From the NCBI RefSeq assembly GCF_000307105.1, contig NC_018645.1, forward strand, positions 3,916,001 to 3,980,000: a DNA stretch of 64,000 bases, in the 5' to 3' direction. The notes under the pieces are model-generated. The model had not been told where the DNA came from. It did not search any database and saw only the letters and a list, made by a program, of their open reading frames with translations. The position numbers were made by a program, and so were the translations under genes. This DNA is from Desulfobacula toluolica Tol2. GTDB taxonomy: Bacteria; Desulfobacterota; Desulfobacteria; Desulfobacterales; Desulfobacteraceae. Of this stretch, positions 45,129 to 54,038 are shown in pieces (positions within the stretch are counted from its first letter, which is position 1; each line of letters begins with the position of its first letter).

Positions 45129-46556
45129 ATGCAGTTTGAACCTGTCATCGGCCTTGAAGTCCACGCACAATTAAAAACCAAAACCAAAATCTTCTGTGGC
45201 TGTTCCACAGAATTCGGAAAGTCCCCCAATGCCAACACCTGCCCTGTTTGTACGGGCATGCCCGGCGTATTGCCTGTTCTGAACAAGCTGGCGGTTTCTT
45301 TTGCCATCAAAGCGGCACTTGCCACAAATTGCAAAATAAACCGGGAAAGCCGGTTTGACAGGAAAAACTATTTTTATCCGGATCTTCCAAAAGGCTACCA
45401 GATATCACAATATGCCTTGCCCATTGCCGAACATGGATACCTTGACATTGAAACCGACGCATCCGGCAACAAAAGAATAGGCATTACCAGGATTCATATG
45501 GAAGAGGATGCGGGAAAACTGATTCATGATCCTTCCAGGGCAAAAAGTATGGTGGATTTGAACAGGACCGGAGTGCCGCTGATTGAGATTGTCAGTGAAC
45601 CTGATATTCGGTCTGCAAAAGAGGCAGGTGCCTATTTAAGAAAGCTGCACGCCATTTTAAAATATATTGATGTGTGCGACGGCAACATGGAAGAAGGCAG
45701 CTTCAGGTGCGATGCCAATATATCCCTAAGACCCAAAGGACAAAAAGAATTCGGCATAAGAGCTGAACTTAAAAATCTCAACTCCTTTAAAAATGTTGAA
45801 AAGGCCATTCTCTATGAAATTCAGCGCCAGACATATGTCTTGGAAGAAGGCAAGCATGTGATCCAGGAAACGCGGCTGTGGGATCCATCCAAGAACAAGA
45901 CCAGCGCCATGCGCGGCAAAGAAGAGGCCCATGACTACAGGTATTTTCCCGATCCGGACCTGGTTCCCCTCATTGTTGACGACCAGTGGATACAAAAAGT
46001 TGCCCAAGACATGCCGGAACTGCCTGATGAAAAGCAATCCCGGTTTATCAAGACCTATAAACTGGCTGACTATGATGCTGCAGTTCTGACCTCATCCATT
46101 GAACTTGCCGATTTTTTTGAAGCAACCGCAGCCCCTTTGAAAGACAAAAAACAGGCTGCCAACTGGATTTTGACAACCTTACTGGGCATGCTCAACACAA
46201 AAGCAATCCCCATCACTGAATCCCCGGTAACGGCTGAAGAATTTTCAAAACTCCTGAGATTGATTGAAGAGGGAAAAATAAATGCAACCGCTGCAAAAAC
46301 AGTGTTCGAGGAAATGATAGAAACATCAAAAGACCCTGAAGCCATTGTAAAAGAGAATGGACTTGAACAATTGTCGGATCAATCAGAACTTGAATCCATG
46401 GTTACGGATATAATAAATGAAAACCCGGATGAAGTAGCTGCCTACCGGGATGGAAAAACCAAGCTTTTCAGTTTTTTTATGGGACAGATCATGAAAAAAA
46501 CCCGTGGCAAGGCAGACCCTAAAATCATCACCCAATTATTAAAAAGCAAACTATAA
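45129..46556 (+). CDS. gatB: Aspartyl/glutamyl-tRNA amidotransferase subunit B
   Basis: GatB is the kinase and tRNA-binding subunit of GatCAB, which converts Glu-tRNA-Gln (and often Asp-tRNA-Asn) to the amide form. The 475 residues carry [36 protein letters not shown] (zinc cysteines), [28 protein letters not shown] and a C-terminal YqeY-like tail. gatC and gatA are about 8.5 kb away on the other strand, so the three subunits are encoded at two loci. Confidence 0.97.
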   Translation: MQFEPVIGLEVHAQLKTKTKIFCGCSTEFGKSPNANTCPVCTGMPGVLPVLNKLAVSFAIKAALATNCKINRESRFDRKNYFYPDLPKGYQISQYALPIAEHGYLDIETDASGNKRIGITRIHMEEDAGKLIHDPSRAKSMVDLNRTGVPLIEIVSEPDIRSAKEAGAYLRKLHAILKYIDVCDGNMEEGSFRCDANISLRPKGQKEFGIRAELKNLNSFKNVEKAILYEIQRQTYVLEEGKHVIQETRLWDPSKNKTSAMRGKEEAHDYRYFPDPDLVPLIVDDQWIQKVAQDMPELPDEKQSRFIKTYKLADYDAAVLTSSIELADFFEATAAPLKDKKQAANWILTTLLGMLNTKAIPITESPVTAEEFSKLLRLIEEGKINATAAKTVFEEMIETSKDPEAIVKENGLEQLSDQSELESMVTDIINENPDEVAAYRDGKTKLFSFFMGQIMKKTRGKADPKIITQLLKSKL

Positions 46557-46569
46557 CTTGGAGCGTATT

Positions 46570-47190
46570 GTGAACCCGTCAAATTTTTCAATAAAACAGT
46601 GCCTTTTGTGGTTTATCTTATCCATCCTGATTCCGTTCAATTCCGGCATGGCAAATACACAAAACATCAAAAACATTGTGATTCTCCCGTTTGAAACAAA
46701 TTCACAGTCCGACATATCCTATATCACTTCCGGTGCCTGGAACATGCTGTATTCAAGGATTTCCTGGAGGGATCATGTAAGGGTGATTGACAGGCACAAA
46801 CTTTCCGGCAGCCTTGATAATTTGACGGCTGTCACGGAAAATGAACGGATCTTCAACATTGCGCAAGACACCAGTGCAGAATATGTGATGACAGGCAGCA
46901 TCACAGAATTTGCAAATGCTTTCAGCCTTGATGTAAAGTTATATGATATTGAAAACCGGTCCTATTTGACCTTTTATGATCAAACCGAAAAAATTGATCA
47001 GGTGATTAAAAAAATCAATCTCATTTCAGCAAAAATCAATAAAAAAGTATTTGACAGGACAACAACCACATTTGAACGAATGGAAAAAGAAAAACTGATC
47101 AGCGAAGAAGAGTTAAAAAGAATTCACCCGGAACAAATGATGCCCATACATCAGAGCAAAACAAATGACCCCTGGTGGAAATTCTGGTAA
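46570..47190 (+). CDS. Secreted protein with LpoB/CsgG-like N-terminal domain, function unknown
   Basis: The 206-residue protein has an N-terminal membrane/signal segment (LLWFILSILIPFNSGMA) and then a domain running from IVILPFETNSQSDISYITS through EYVMTGSITEF to VKLYDIENRS. The pattern of a short strand with PF, a long helix, then a GS-x-T-E/F strand resembles the CsgG/LpoB/TolB-N type alpha/beta domains of periplasmic proteins. I start at GTG 46570, 6 bases after GGAG, rather than TTG 46558. It follows gatB by 13 bases. The convergent neighbour has a related domain. Confidence 0.6.
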   Translation: MNPSNFSIKQCLLWFILSILIPFNSGMANTQNIKNIVILPFETNSQSDISYITSGAWNMLYSRISWRDHVRVIDRHKLSGSLDNLTAVTENERIFNIAQDTSAEYVMTGSITEFANAFSLDVKLYDIENRSYLTFYDQTEKIDQVIKKINLISAKINKKVFDRTTTTFERMEKEKLISEEELKRIHPEQMMPIHQSKTNDPWWKFW

Positions 47191-47224
47191 TTTTTTTGCA
47201 ACCATAAAACAGCGCTTTACAATA

Positions 47225-47268
47225 AAAAAAACCCCGTGTTCCCAAAAGAGGCAACACGGGGTTTTTCA
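47225..47268. terminator. Bidirectional intrinsic terminator
   Basis: A perfect stem AACCCCGTGTT/AACACGGGGTT (arms about 47230-47240 and 47253-47263) is bordered by an A-run on the left and a T-run on the right. It lies between the two convergent genes for related secreted proteins and can serve both. Confidence 0.88.
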
Positions 47269-47301
47269 ACTGTCTTTAAAGTTTTTCCATATCTTTATCA
47301 A

Positions 47302-48852
47302 TTAAAAAGGCTGCATCATCCCTTTAACAATAAAACTCTGGCTCACAATTCGGCTTATCTTTTTTTGAAGAACTCCCTTTGAACTGACAATTGCAAATAT
47401 AACCTCTTTTTTACCATTATTATCCATGTCGGCAATTGTATAATCACATATATATCCTGAAACCGTCTGCGTTCTTCCCTTTGGTGCCATTCCCATCTCA
47501 TTCCACAAAAGAGATTCAATATTGCCTTTGTTGTATACGCGAAGCCTTGAAAGCAAACCTTTTGCAGCATCCTGATTTTTAACTGTAACCAGACTGGTTT
47601 TGCCGTCCTGGTCGAGATCTGATGCAAACAGCCTTTGCTGCAGATATATCCTGCTCATCTGATATCCGCTATCCCGGTTATATCTCATACCTTTATACTC
47701 AACATATGAACCGCTTCCGCCATATGTGTCGGCACTTGTAAAAAGTTCCCGTCCGTCAAAAGAATAAAGAGAAAGAGTTCCTTTAAGATTCAGAACAGCA
47801 ATGGTTTCCTTGCCATTATTCATAAAGTCACCAAATGCAAGCCCAAAAATATTATCCGCAAAAGGAAGGGACAATTCTGCAGGTGACAGCTGGCCTGATT
47901 CATCCATTTTCAACCGGGTTATTCCGGTTTTAAGCCGCCTTTCACCCTCCCCTCTTGTTTTTTGCCCAAGAAGTATCCTTCCGTAACTTTTTGTATCAAC
48001 AGCCCTGAACAGCCATTTGATATGATCGGCAACTTTTATCAAACCGGATGTATTCCAGTGGTATAAAATGGAGTCCGGCTCCAGAGTATCATCATTAATG
48101 CCTGTAACAAATATTTCCTGTGTCCCATCGGCATCAAGGTCAACGACGTCCACAAACAAATGGCGTTTATTACCGGATGCAAGACGAAGCTCCGACATTT
48201 TTTTAAAACTGTTGCCTGTCCGTTGAAAAACACTGAGCATATTGCTTGAAAGCACAATGGTTTCATTTTTTGAATCATTATCAATGTCAGCAACTGCAAT
48301 GCTTTTCATTTCCGTATCAAAGGAAGGGCTTCGCCAGATGACCGGTTTTTGAGGCTCTGCATAGGGCACATATCGTGCTGTTTTTTCCGATACGCCAGTA
48401 TTCCCTTGCCTTGGTGCAAGATTGAGAACATCTGTTCTGATCTGTTCCGCAAACAGGTCAATGTGTTTTAACACGTCCCCTTTTTTATTTCCAAATTGAC
48501 TGAACACAAGCTCAATCTCTCCTGAACTGGCATTGATAAGTTTTGCATCTGTACTGACACTGTCTCCAAAAACAAGTATGGTTCCTTCAAGGAGATAGTC
48601 TGCTTTTACAGATTCAATTTCCAGGTTATCAGACGAGAACACAACCGATGAATGCCCCGGGACTTTAAGCCGTGTTTCAAGCATGTGAACTACGCCTTTT
48701 TCAAGAAATTCAAGATTTTCCTGGGATTCAATTTTAAACGGAGACACCACTATTTTTTTTTCGCTTAAAGAAGCACAAACAAAATCAGGGAATATCAGAA
48801 AAAAAAATATAATAAAAAGTTTAAATTTCAAATAGTTATTGTTCAATTTCAC
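47302..48852 (-). CDS. Secreted FG-GAP/VCBS-repeat protein with LpoB/CsgG-like N-terminal domain
   Basis: The 516-residue protein has a signal peptide (hydrophobic FKLFIIFFFLIFPDFVCAS), then a domain similar to that of the convergent neighbour: IVVSPFKIESQENLEFLEKG, ADYLLEGTILVFGDSV, AKLINASSGEIEL. From about residue 185 follow repeated Asp-rich motifs: VADIDNDSKNETIVL, VDLDADGTQEIFV, ASDLDQDGKTSLVTV and IADMDNNGKKEVIFA. These are calcium-binding FG-GAP (integrin-like) blade loops of a beta-propeller. A surface or periplasmic binding role is likely; the ligand is unknown. Confidence 0.75.
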   Translation of the reverse strand: MKLNNNYLKFKLFIIFFFLIFPDFVCASLSEKKIVVSPFKIESQENLEFLEKGVVHMLETRLKVPGHSSVVFSSDNLEIESVKADYLLEGTILVFGDSVSTDAKLINASSGEIELVFSQFGNKKGDVLKHIDLFAEQIRTDVLNLAPRQGNTGVSEKTARYVPYAEPQKPVIWRSPSFDTEMKSIAVADIDNDSKNETIVLSSNMLSVFQRTGNSFKKMSELRLASGNKRHLFVDVVDLDADGTQEIFVTGINDDTLEPDSILYHWNTSGLIKVADHIKWLFRAVDTKSYGRILLGQKTRGEGERRLKTGITRLKMDESGQLSPAELSLPFADNIFGLAFGDFMNNGKETIAVLNLKGTLSLYSFDGRELFTSADTYGGSGSYVEYKGMRYNRDSGYQMSRIYLQQRLFASDLDQDGKTSLVTVKNQDAAKGLLSRLRVYNKGNIESLLWNEMGMAPKGRTQTVSGYICDYTIADMDNNGKKEVIFAIVSSKGVLQKKISRIVSQSFIVKGMMQPF

Positions 48853-49149
48853 ACCCTTTATTTTTTTAAAATATTTAATTATACAGGCGCACTCACCCTA
48901 CATTTTAAAATGTTAATTATACCATAATATATATAATGTAAAGCCAAAAGGCCTGCCCCTGTTCTCTTATGCCGGAAACCGTAAAAAAAGACATTCCAAA
49001 CAATCAAATCCGAAAGCATGGCATAAAATTCAAAAAAAAACCAGCCATAACCACTTGACCCTAATATTAAATTTTACTATAAATAGAAAAATTTATCTCA
49101 ATAATGAGGTAATAAATCTATTTTGTTTTTTTTAAAAAAGGGAGTAAGG
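48853..49149. other. Divergent intergenic region with porin promoter
   Basis: About 300 bases between the FG-GAP gene and the first porin-like gene. It contains the promoter at 49055-49083; nothing else was recognised. Confidence 0.5.
49055..49083 (+). promoter_or_regulatory. Promoter of porin-like gene 1
   Basis: TTGACC (49055-49060), a 17-base spacer and TATAAA (49078-49083) form a strong sigma70-type promoter about 67 bases before the gene. The spacer and flanks closely match the promoter of the second copy at 50570. Confidence 0.75.
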
Positions 49150-50319
49150 ATGAAAAAAATATTTATTGCTATGATTGTCACCTTTATCGGACTTGCATTT
49201 ACAGCCCCGTCATTTGCTGTTGAACACGAGTTCGGGGGTTATTGGCGTGTGAGAATGTTCTCCATGAAAGATTTTTCAGGAGATGACTCCGGCAGTATGG
49301 ACAGCTCCATGGCAGACACCAGAACACACCTTTACTACACAGCGGTTATTAACGACAACCTCAAACTTGTCAACAAGTTTGAAATGGATGCCGACTGGGG
49401 AAGTTCCTCATCATATGGTGATATCGGTGCGGATGCTGTTGCTATAGAAGTAAAAAACACTTATGCGGATTTTAATCTTGGTGCTTTAAATGCAAAAGTT
49501 GGCACCCAGGGGACAGTCATTCAGCGTGGTTTTATTTTTGATGAAGATTTTTCAGGTGTTGTTCTGACAAGTAACGGTGTAATTGCTAAATATCTTAAAA
49601 TAGAAGAGAACGGCGATAATGCCGGCGACGATATCACTGCTTACAGTTTATCCTATACTGCAGATCTTGACGCCGTAAAGTTAACCCCGGTGTTTACATA
49701 TGTAGATGATGACGATGATGATTCCGCATGGTTTATTGGCCTGGATGTAGACGCTGATCTTGGAGGAACTGCTCTTTGGGGAACCTTTATTTATAATGGA
49801 GGAGAAGACGGATCAAACGATATAAAAGCATGGCTTGCAGCAGCAGGTGCCGATGTTACTCTGAGTGACATGATCAGTTTTCACGGACAGGCATTTTATG
49901 CTACAGGCGATGATAACGCTGCGGACGATGATATTGAAAACTTCACAACTATCGACGGGCAGTCTTATGCATGGGCCGAGATCATGGGTGAAGGCATATT
50001 TGATGATTATGTATCCAACAACTCACCCGGAGTTGAAATCTCAAACATTACTGCAGCCAATATAGGCGTAACCTTTGTTCCCATGGAAAAACTGAGTATT
50101 TCAGCCGACCTGTGGTATGCCAGACTAAATGAAGTCGCTGCAGGGGCAGATGAAGATCTTGGATTTGAGATTGATCTTAGTGCCACATATGAACTTGTTG
50201 ATGGGCTGAGTCTTGATGTTATCGGTGCATATCTTTTTGCCGATGACGGAACAACAGGCAATGCTGCAAATGATGAGAATCCCTGGGAAGTTGGAACACA
50301 GTTGAGTTTAAGCTTCTAA
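49150..50319 (+). CDS. Outer membrane porin-like protein 1 (tandem pair)
   Basis: The 389-residue protein has a signal peptide cut after PSFA (residue about 22) and a mature start VEHEFGGYWRVRMF. The body alternates hydrophobic and polar residues like a beta-barrel and ends in LSLSF, with the terminal phenylalanine used for outer membrane insertion. Acidic turns such as DDDDDDSAWF could bind divalent cations. It is strongly similar to the next gene, with long identical blocks (for example DIGADAVAIEVKNTYADFNL). The start at 49150 follows GGGAGTAAGG. It is probably an abundant general diffusion channel; specificity is unknown. Confidence 0.75.
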   Translation: MKKIFIAMIVTFIGLAFTAPSFAVEHEFGGYWRVRMFSMKDFSGDDSGSMDSSMADTRTHLYYTAVINDNLKLVNKFEMDADWGSSSSYGDIGADAVAIEVKNTYADFNLGALNAKVGTQGTVIQRGFIFDEDFSGVVLTSNGVIAKYLKIEENGDNAGDDITAYSLSYTADLDAVKLTPVFTYVDDDDDDSAWFIGLDVDADLGGTALWGTFIYNGGEDGSNDIKAWLAAAGADVTLSDMISFHGQAFYATGDDNAADDDIENFTTIDGQSYAWAEIMGEGIFDDYVSNNSPGVEISNITAANIGVTFVPMEKLSISADLWYARLNEVAAGADEDLGFEIDLSATYELVDGLSLDVIGAYLFADDGTTGNAANDENPWEVGTQLSLSF

Positions 50320-50351
50320 GCATTTAAGCATCACTTGGATGCTACTATATC

Positions 50352-50404
50352 AAAGCCGGACATTGCATCTGATTTCTTTCAGTGCATATCCGGCTTTTTT
50401 TTTG
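50352..50404 (+). terminator. Terminator of porin-like gene 1
   Basis: AAAGCCGGA...TGCA on the left pairs with TGCATATCCGGCTTT on the right, followed by nine or more T. It is nearly identical to the terminator after the second copy. Confidence 0.88.
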
Positions 50405-50569
50405 TTTTTTAGTTTTAAAATTATGATCACACACCCCGTTATCAAAAAGTACTGATATTTTAAAATAAACTGTCATATTTCCCTAAACTCTGTACAATAC
50501 CCTTGAAATTTAATCCGGCATGACTTGATAGCAAGTTGAGCATTAAAAAAAATTATTTTTTTTTGAAAC

Positions 50570-50598
50570 TTGACCTTGATATTAAATTCTACTATAGA
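50570..50598 (+). promoter_or_regulatory. Promoter of porin-like gene 2
   Basis: TTGACC (50570-50575), 17 bases, TATAGA (50593-50598). It is the duplicate of the promoter at 49055. The leader to the ATG is about 72 bases. Confidence 0.75.
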
Positions 50599-50670
50599 TA
50601 CTAAAACCTGTCTTAATTGGTTAAGGCAGATCAAATCTATTTTTAATTTTCTTTTTAAAAGGGAGAAAAG

Positions 50671-51876
50671 ATGAAAAAATTATTTATTGCAGTTCTTGTT
50701 ACCTTGATCGGGCTTGCATTTACAGCCCCATCATTTGCAGTTGAACATGATTTTGGCGGGTATTGGCGTGTAAGAATGTATACCCAGAAAAATTTTGACG
50801 GAACTTCTGATGAGTCTGGTGGTGTACAAGATGATGTAGCCAAGGCAGACACCAGAACCCGTCTTTTTTACACCGCTACCATTAATGACAACCTTAAGTT
50901 TGTCAACGCATTTGAAATGGATGCAGACTGGGGAAGTTCCACATCATATGGCGACATCGGTGCTGATGCTGTTGCAATAGAAGTAAAAAACACTTACGCA
51001 GACTTTAATCTTGGTGCTTTGAATGCAAAGGTTGGTACCCAGCAGACCGTTATTCATCGCGGATTTGTGTTTGATGATGCTGCTTCAGGTGTTATTTTGG
51101 CAAGCAATGGCGTAACAGCTAAATATCTTAAATTTGAAGAGAACGGCGACAATGCTGGCGACGATATCACTGCTTACAGTTTATCCTATACTGCTGATCT
51201 TGATACTGTAAAATTAACCCCGGTTTTTACTTATATAGATGCTGACAACGACGATTCAATATGGTTTGCAGGTCTGGATGTGGATGCTAATTTAGCTGGA
51301 ACTTCTCTTTGGGGTACATTCGTTTATAATGGCGGAGATAATGGAGATAACGATATTAAAGCATGGCTTGCAGCAGCAGGTGCTAAAATTAACATAACTG
51401 ATATGTTGAATATTCACGGCCAGGCATTTTACCTCACCGGTGATGATAATACAGCAGATGATGATGACGAAGCATTTACAGTAATTGGTATTCCCAGCAA
51501 AACAGGAGCAACTTATTACTGGTCGGAAATTATGGGTAAAGGTCTATTTGATATGGGCGCTTGTGCATCAAATAACTCACCCGGAACCTCACCTACAAAT
51601 ATCACCGCTGCAAACATAGGTGTCACTGTTGTTCCCATGGAGAAACTGAGCCTTTCAGCAGATCTATGGTATGCCATGGTAAATGAAGAACTGGCTCCAG
51701 GACTTGATGAAGATCTTGGATTTGAAATTGATCTTAAAGCTACATATGAGCTTGTTGACGGCCTGAACCTTGATGTTGTCGGTGCATATCTTTTTGCTGG
51801 TGACAGCACAACAGAAAATGACGTACATGATGAAGATCCATGGGAAGTTGGAACACGGTTGAGCTTAAAATTCTAA
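50671..51876 (+). CDS. Outer membrane porin-like protein 2 (tandem pair)
   Basis: The 401-residue paralogue of the preceding gene has the same signal peptide (MKKLFIAVLVTLIGLAFTAP) and mature start VEHDFGGYWRVRMY, and a terminal LSLKF. Differences cluster in short segments that are probably surface loops: residues about 38-50, the DADNDDS turn and the segment around GIPSKTGATYYW, which carries an insertion. Between these, blocks are nearly identical at DNA level. The pair probably arose by duplication of a whole transcription unit and may have diverged in selectivity. Confidence 0.75.
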   Translation: MKKLFIAVLVTLIGLAFTAPSFAVEHDFGGYWRVRMYTQKNFDGTSDESGGVQDDVAKADTRTRLFYTATINDNLKFVNAFEMDADWGSSTSYGDIGADAVAIEVKNTYADFNLGALNAKVGTQQTVIHRGFVFDDAASGVILASNGVTAKYLKFEENGDNAGDDITAYSLSYTADLDTVKLTPVFTYIDADNDDSIWFAGLDVDANLAGTSLWGTFVYNGGDNGDNDIKAWLAAAGAKINITDMLNIHGQAFYLTGDDNTADDDDEAFTVIGIPSKTGATYYWSEIMGKGLFDMGACASNNSPGTSPTNITAANIGVTVVPMEKLSLSADLWYAMVNEELAPGLDEDLGFEIDLKATYELVDGLNLDVVGAYLFAGDSTTENDVHDEDPWEVGTRLSLKF

Positions 51877-51907
51877 AAAATTAAGAACCTGTTAGATCTT
51901 GTTATAT

Positions 51908-51958
51908 CAAAGCCGGGCATTGCATCTGATTTTTTTCAGTGCATGTCCGGCTTTTTTT
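51908..51958 (+). terminator. Terminator of porin-like gene 2
   Basis: An AAAGCCGGGCATTGCA/TGCATGTCCGGCTTT stem followed by a T-run, the duplicate of the terminator at 50352. It lies just before the convergent mutL end. Confidence 0.88.
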
Positions 51959-51982
51959 ATGTTAAAACTTAAAAAATGATCG

Positions 51983-53851
51983 TCAAACAAGACGTTTAAA
52001 CAGTTTTTCGATCTGCTGTTTGGTCCAGGCGATCATAATCGGTCGGCCATGAGGACAATAACAAGGATTTTCACACGCTTCAAGATCTGCCAGCAAGGTT
52101 TCCATCTCAGTCTGGTTAAGCTTTAAATTGGCACGAATAGCGCTGTGGCATGCCATTAAAATCAAACACTGCTCAAGCCACTCATCTTTTGAAAACCGAT
52201 CTTTTTTAACCAGAGCTGTTTCAATAATATCAACAATCATGGGCTTGATCTCTTTTTCATCAATGATGACCGGCACGGCTTTTATGATAAAGGTTGTTCC
52301 GCCAAAGGGCTCGATGATCACCCCCAGTCCCTTCAACTCATCCAAAATACCGGACAAAAAATCCGCCTCCTTGAAATTCAAGTCAAGAGTTTCAGGCACC
52401 ACAAGGTTCTGGCTTTGAATATTCAGCGACTGATACCTGCGTTTGAGCTTTTCATATACAATCCGTTCATGGGCTGCATGCTGATCCATGAGCATGATCC
52501 CTTCTTGGGTCTCCACAAGGATATAGGTTCCCATGACCTGGCCAATAATTTTTGTTGTCCCGGAAACCAAGACTGATTTTTCTTTAAGTGCAGGGGAAAC
52601 TAAAATTACAGGGTTTACAAAAGTTCCGGGATGTCCGGGAGCCTGAGGCAATGCCTGTTGACAAACCGGATCTTTCTGTTTTTGAACCGGATCTGATTTG
52701 TTTGCAACCTGGGTCTGCCAATCTATTATGGATTGCTCAATCTTGCCGGAGCTTTCCGGATAAACGGCTGCATCAAAAAAATCAAAGGTTTCAACAGCTT
52801 TTTTTTCTCCAGTATCAGGAGAAACCAAAATATGTGAATGTGAATACACGGTCATATTTTCCTGGGCACAAGACAATGCCCTGTCGATTGTCTCTGACAT
52901 GGCCTGATACACGGGTTTGCTGTTAAAAAATCGAATCTCTTTTTTGGACGGATGAACATTGACATCCACCTGGTCAAAGGCAATCTCAACAAAAAAAACC
53001 CCCAAAGGAAAGTTTCCTTTCATGATCCTGCCTTTGTAGCCTTTAAAAATGGCTGCGATAAGCCCCCGGTCATACACCAGCCTATTGTTCACAAACAAAA
53101 AAATCTTGGACGAAGAGCGCCGGGTAACAGACGGGTTGGAACAATATCCTTGGATGCGAATAAATTCGTCGGCGAATTCAAGCGGATAGAGTTTGCCTGC
53201 AACATCCCGCCCAAGAATGCGAACAGATCTCTGGAACAGGTCATCAGATAATGAAAAACTTTTCTGCAGTTTATGGTTTAAAAACAACCTGAACTGAACG
53301 TGAGGATTTCCAAGGGCCATACCGGATACGGCGTCGGCAATATGACTTGTTTCAGTGGTATTGGATTTTAAAAATTTTTTCCGGGCCGGGGTGTTAAAAA
53401 ATAGCTGTTTCACTTCCACCATGGTTCCCACCGGAGCCCCGGCATCTGAAACATTGTGTATTTTACCACCGGCTATATCAATTTTTGTCCCGATATCACT
53501 GTCTTTTGTCCGGGTTACAAGAATGAACTTTGAAACCGATGCAATGGACGGCAATGCCTCGCCCCGAAATCCCATTGTGGAGATGGATAACAGATCCTCT
53601 TTTTTGAAAATTTTGCTTGTTGCATAACGTTCAATGGACAGCAGTGCATCATCCCGCAAAAGCCCGATCCCGTTATCAGACACCCGTATTAATGATTTGC
53701 CGCCGTTTACAATTTCAATGGTAATCTGTGTGGCGTTTGCGTCAATACTGTTTTCAACAAGCTCTTTGACCACGGAGGCAGGCCTTTCAACCACCTCACC
53801 TGCCGCAATCTGGTTGGAAAGAATTTCAGGCAGAATTCTGACTGTCGTCAT
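51983..53851 (-). CDS. mutL: DNA mismatch repair protein MutL
   Basis: The 622-residue protein has the GHKL ATPase motifs ELVENSIDANATQI, DNGIGL and MGFRGEALPSI in the N-terminal half. The C-terminal half contains the endonuclease motif DQHAAHERIVYE (DQHAx2Ex4E), ACHSAIRA and CPHGRP, so it should be a nicking MutL as in bacteria without MutH. mutS is not in the window. Its first 26 bases overlap the end of a small upstream gene. Confidence 0.96.
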   Translation of the reverse strand: MTTVRILPEILSNQIAAGEVVERPASVVKELVENSIDANATQITIEIVNGGKSLIRVSDNGIGLLRDDALLSIERYATSKIFKKEDLLSISTMGFRGEALPSIASVSKFILVTRTKDSDIGTKIDIAGGKIHNVSDAGAPVGTMVEVKQLFFNTPARKKFLKSNTTETSHIADAVSGMALGNPHVQFRLFLNHKLQKSFSLSDDLFQRSVRILGRDVAGKLYPLEFADEFIRIQGYCSNPSVTRRSSSKIFLFVNNRLVYDRGLIAAIFKGYKGRIMKGNFPLGVFFVEIAFDQVDVNVHPSKKEIRFFNSKPVYQAMSETIDRALSCAQENMTVYSHSHILVSPDTGEKKAVETFDFFDAAVYPESSGKIEQSIIDWQTQVANKSDPVQKQKDPVCQQALPQAPGHPGTFVNPVILVSPALKEKSVLVSGTTKIIGQVMGTYILVETQEGIMLMDQHAAHERIVYEKLKRRYQSLNIQSQNLVVPETLDLNFKEADFLSGILDELKGLGVIIEPFGGTTFIIKAVPVIIDEKEIKPMIVDIIETALVKKDRFSKDEWLEQCLILMACHSAIRANLKLNQTEMETLLADLEACENPCYCPHGRPIMIAWTKQQIEKLFKRLV

Positions 53852-54020
53852 CTCTTACCAGCCTTAACAGAAATTGAGAATCTTTGGGACTTAAATCAAA
53901 CTGGAAACCGGCTTGATCAACCAATTTGGTCAAATTGATATCTGGATTTTCTTTTCTCTTTTCCGATATCCATTTGATCGCCTTTTTTAATTGCTCACTC
54001 TTGGGTTGCACTGTTGACAT
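53826..54020 (-). CDS. Small conserved protein of unknown function upstream of mutL
   Basis: The 64-residue charged protein (KAIKWISEKRKENPDINLTKLVDQAGFQFDLSPKDSQFLLRL) looks helical, with a segment resembling a small helix-turn-helix or adaptor. Its ATG follows GGAGGTGACAC, a very strong ribosome binding site, which supports translation. It overlaps mutL by 26 bases, so the two are probably coupled. I do not know a function. Confidence 0.65.
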   Translation of the reverse strand: MSTVQPKSEQLKKAIKWISEKRKENPDINLTKLVDQAGFQFDLSPKDSQFLLRLVRDDDSQNSA

Positions 54021-54038
54021 GTGTCACCTCCTTTATGA

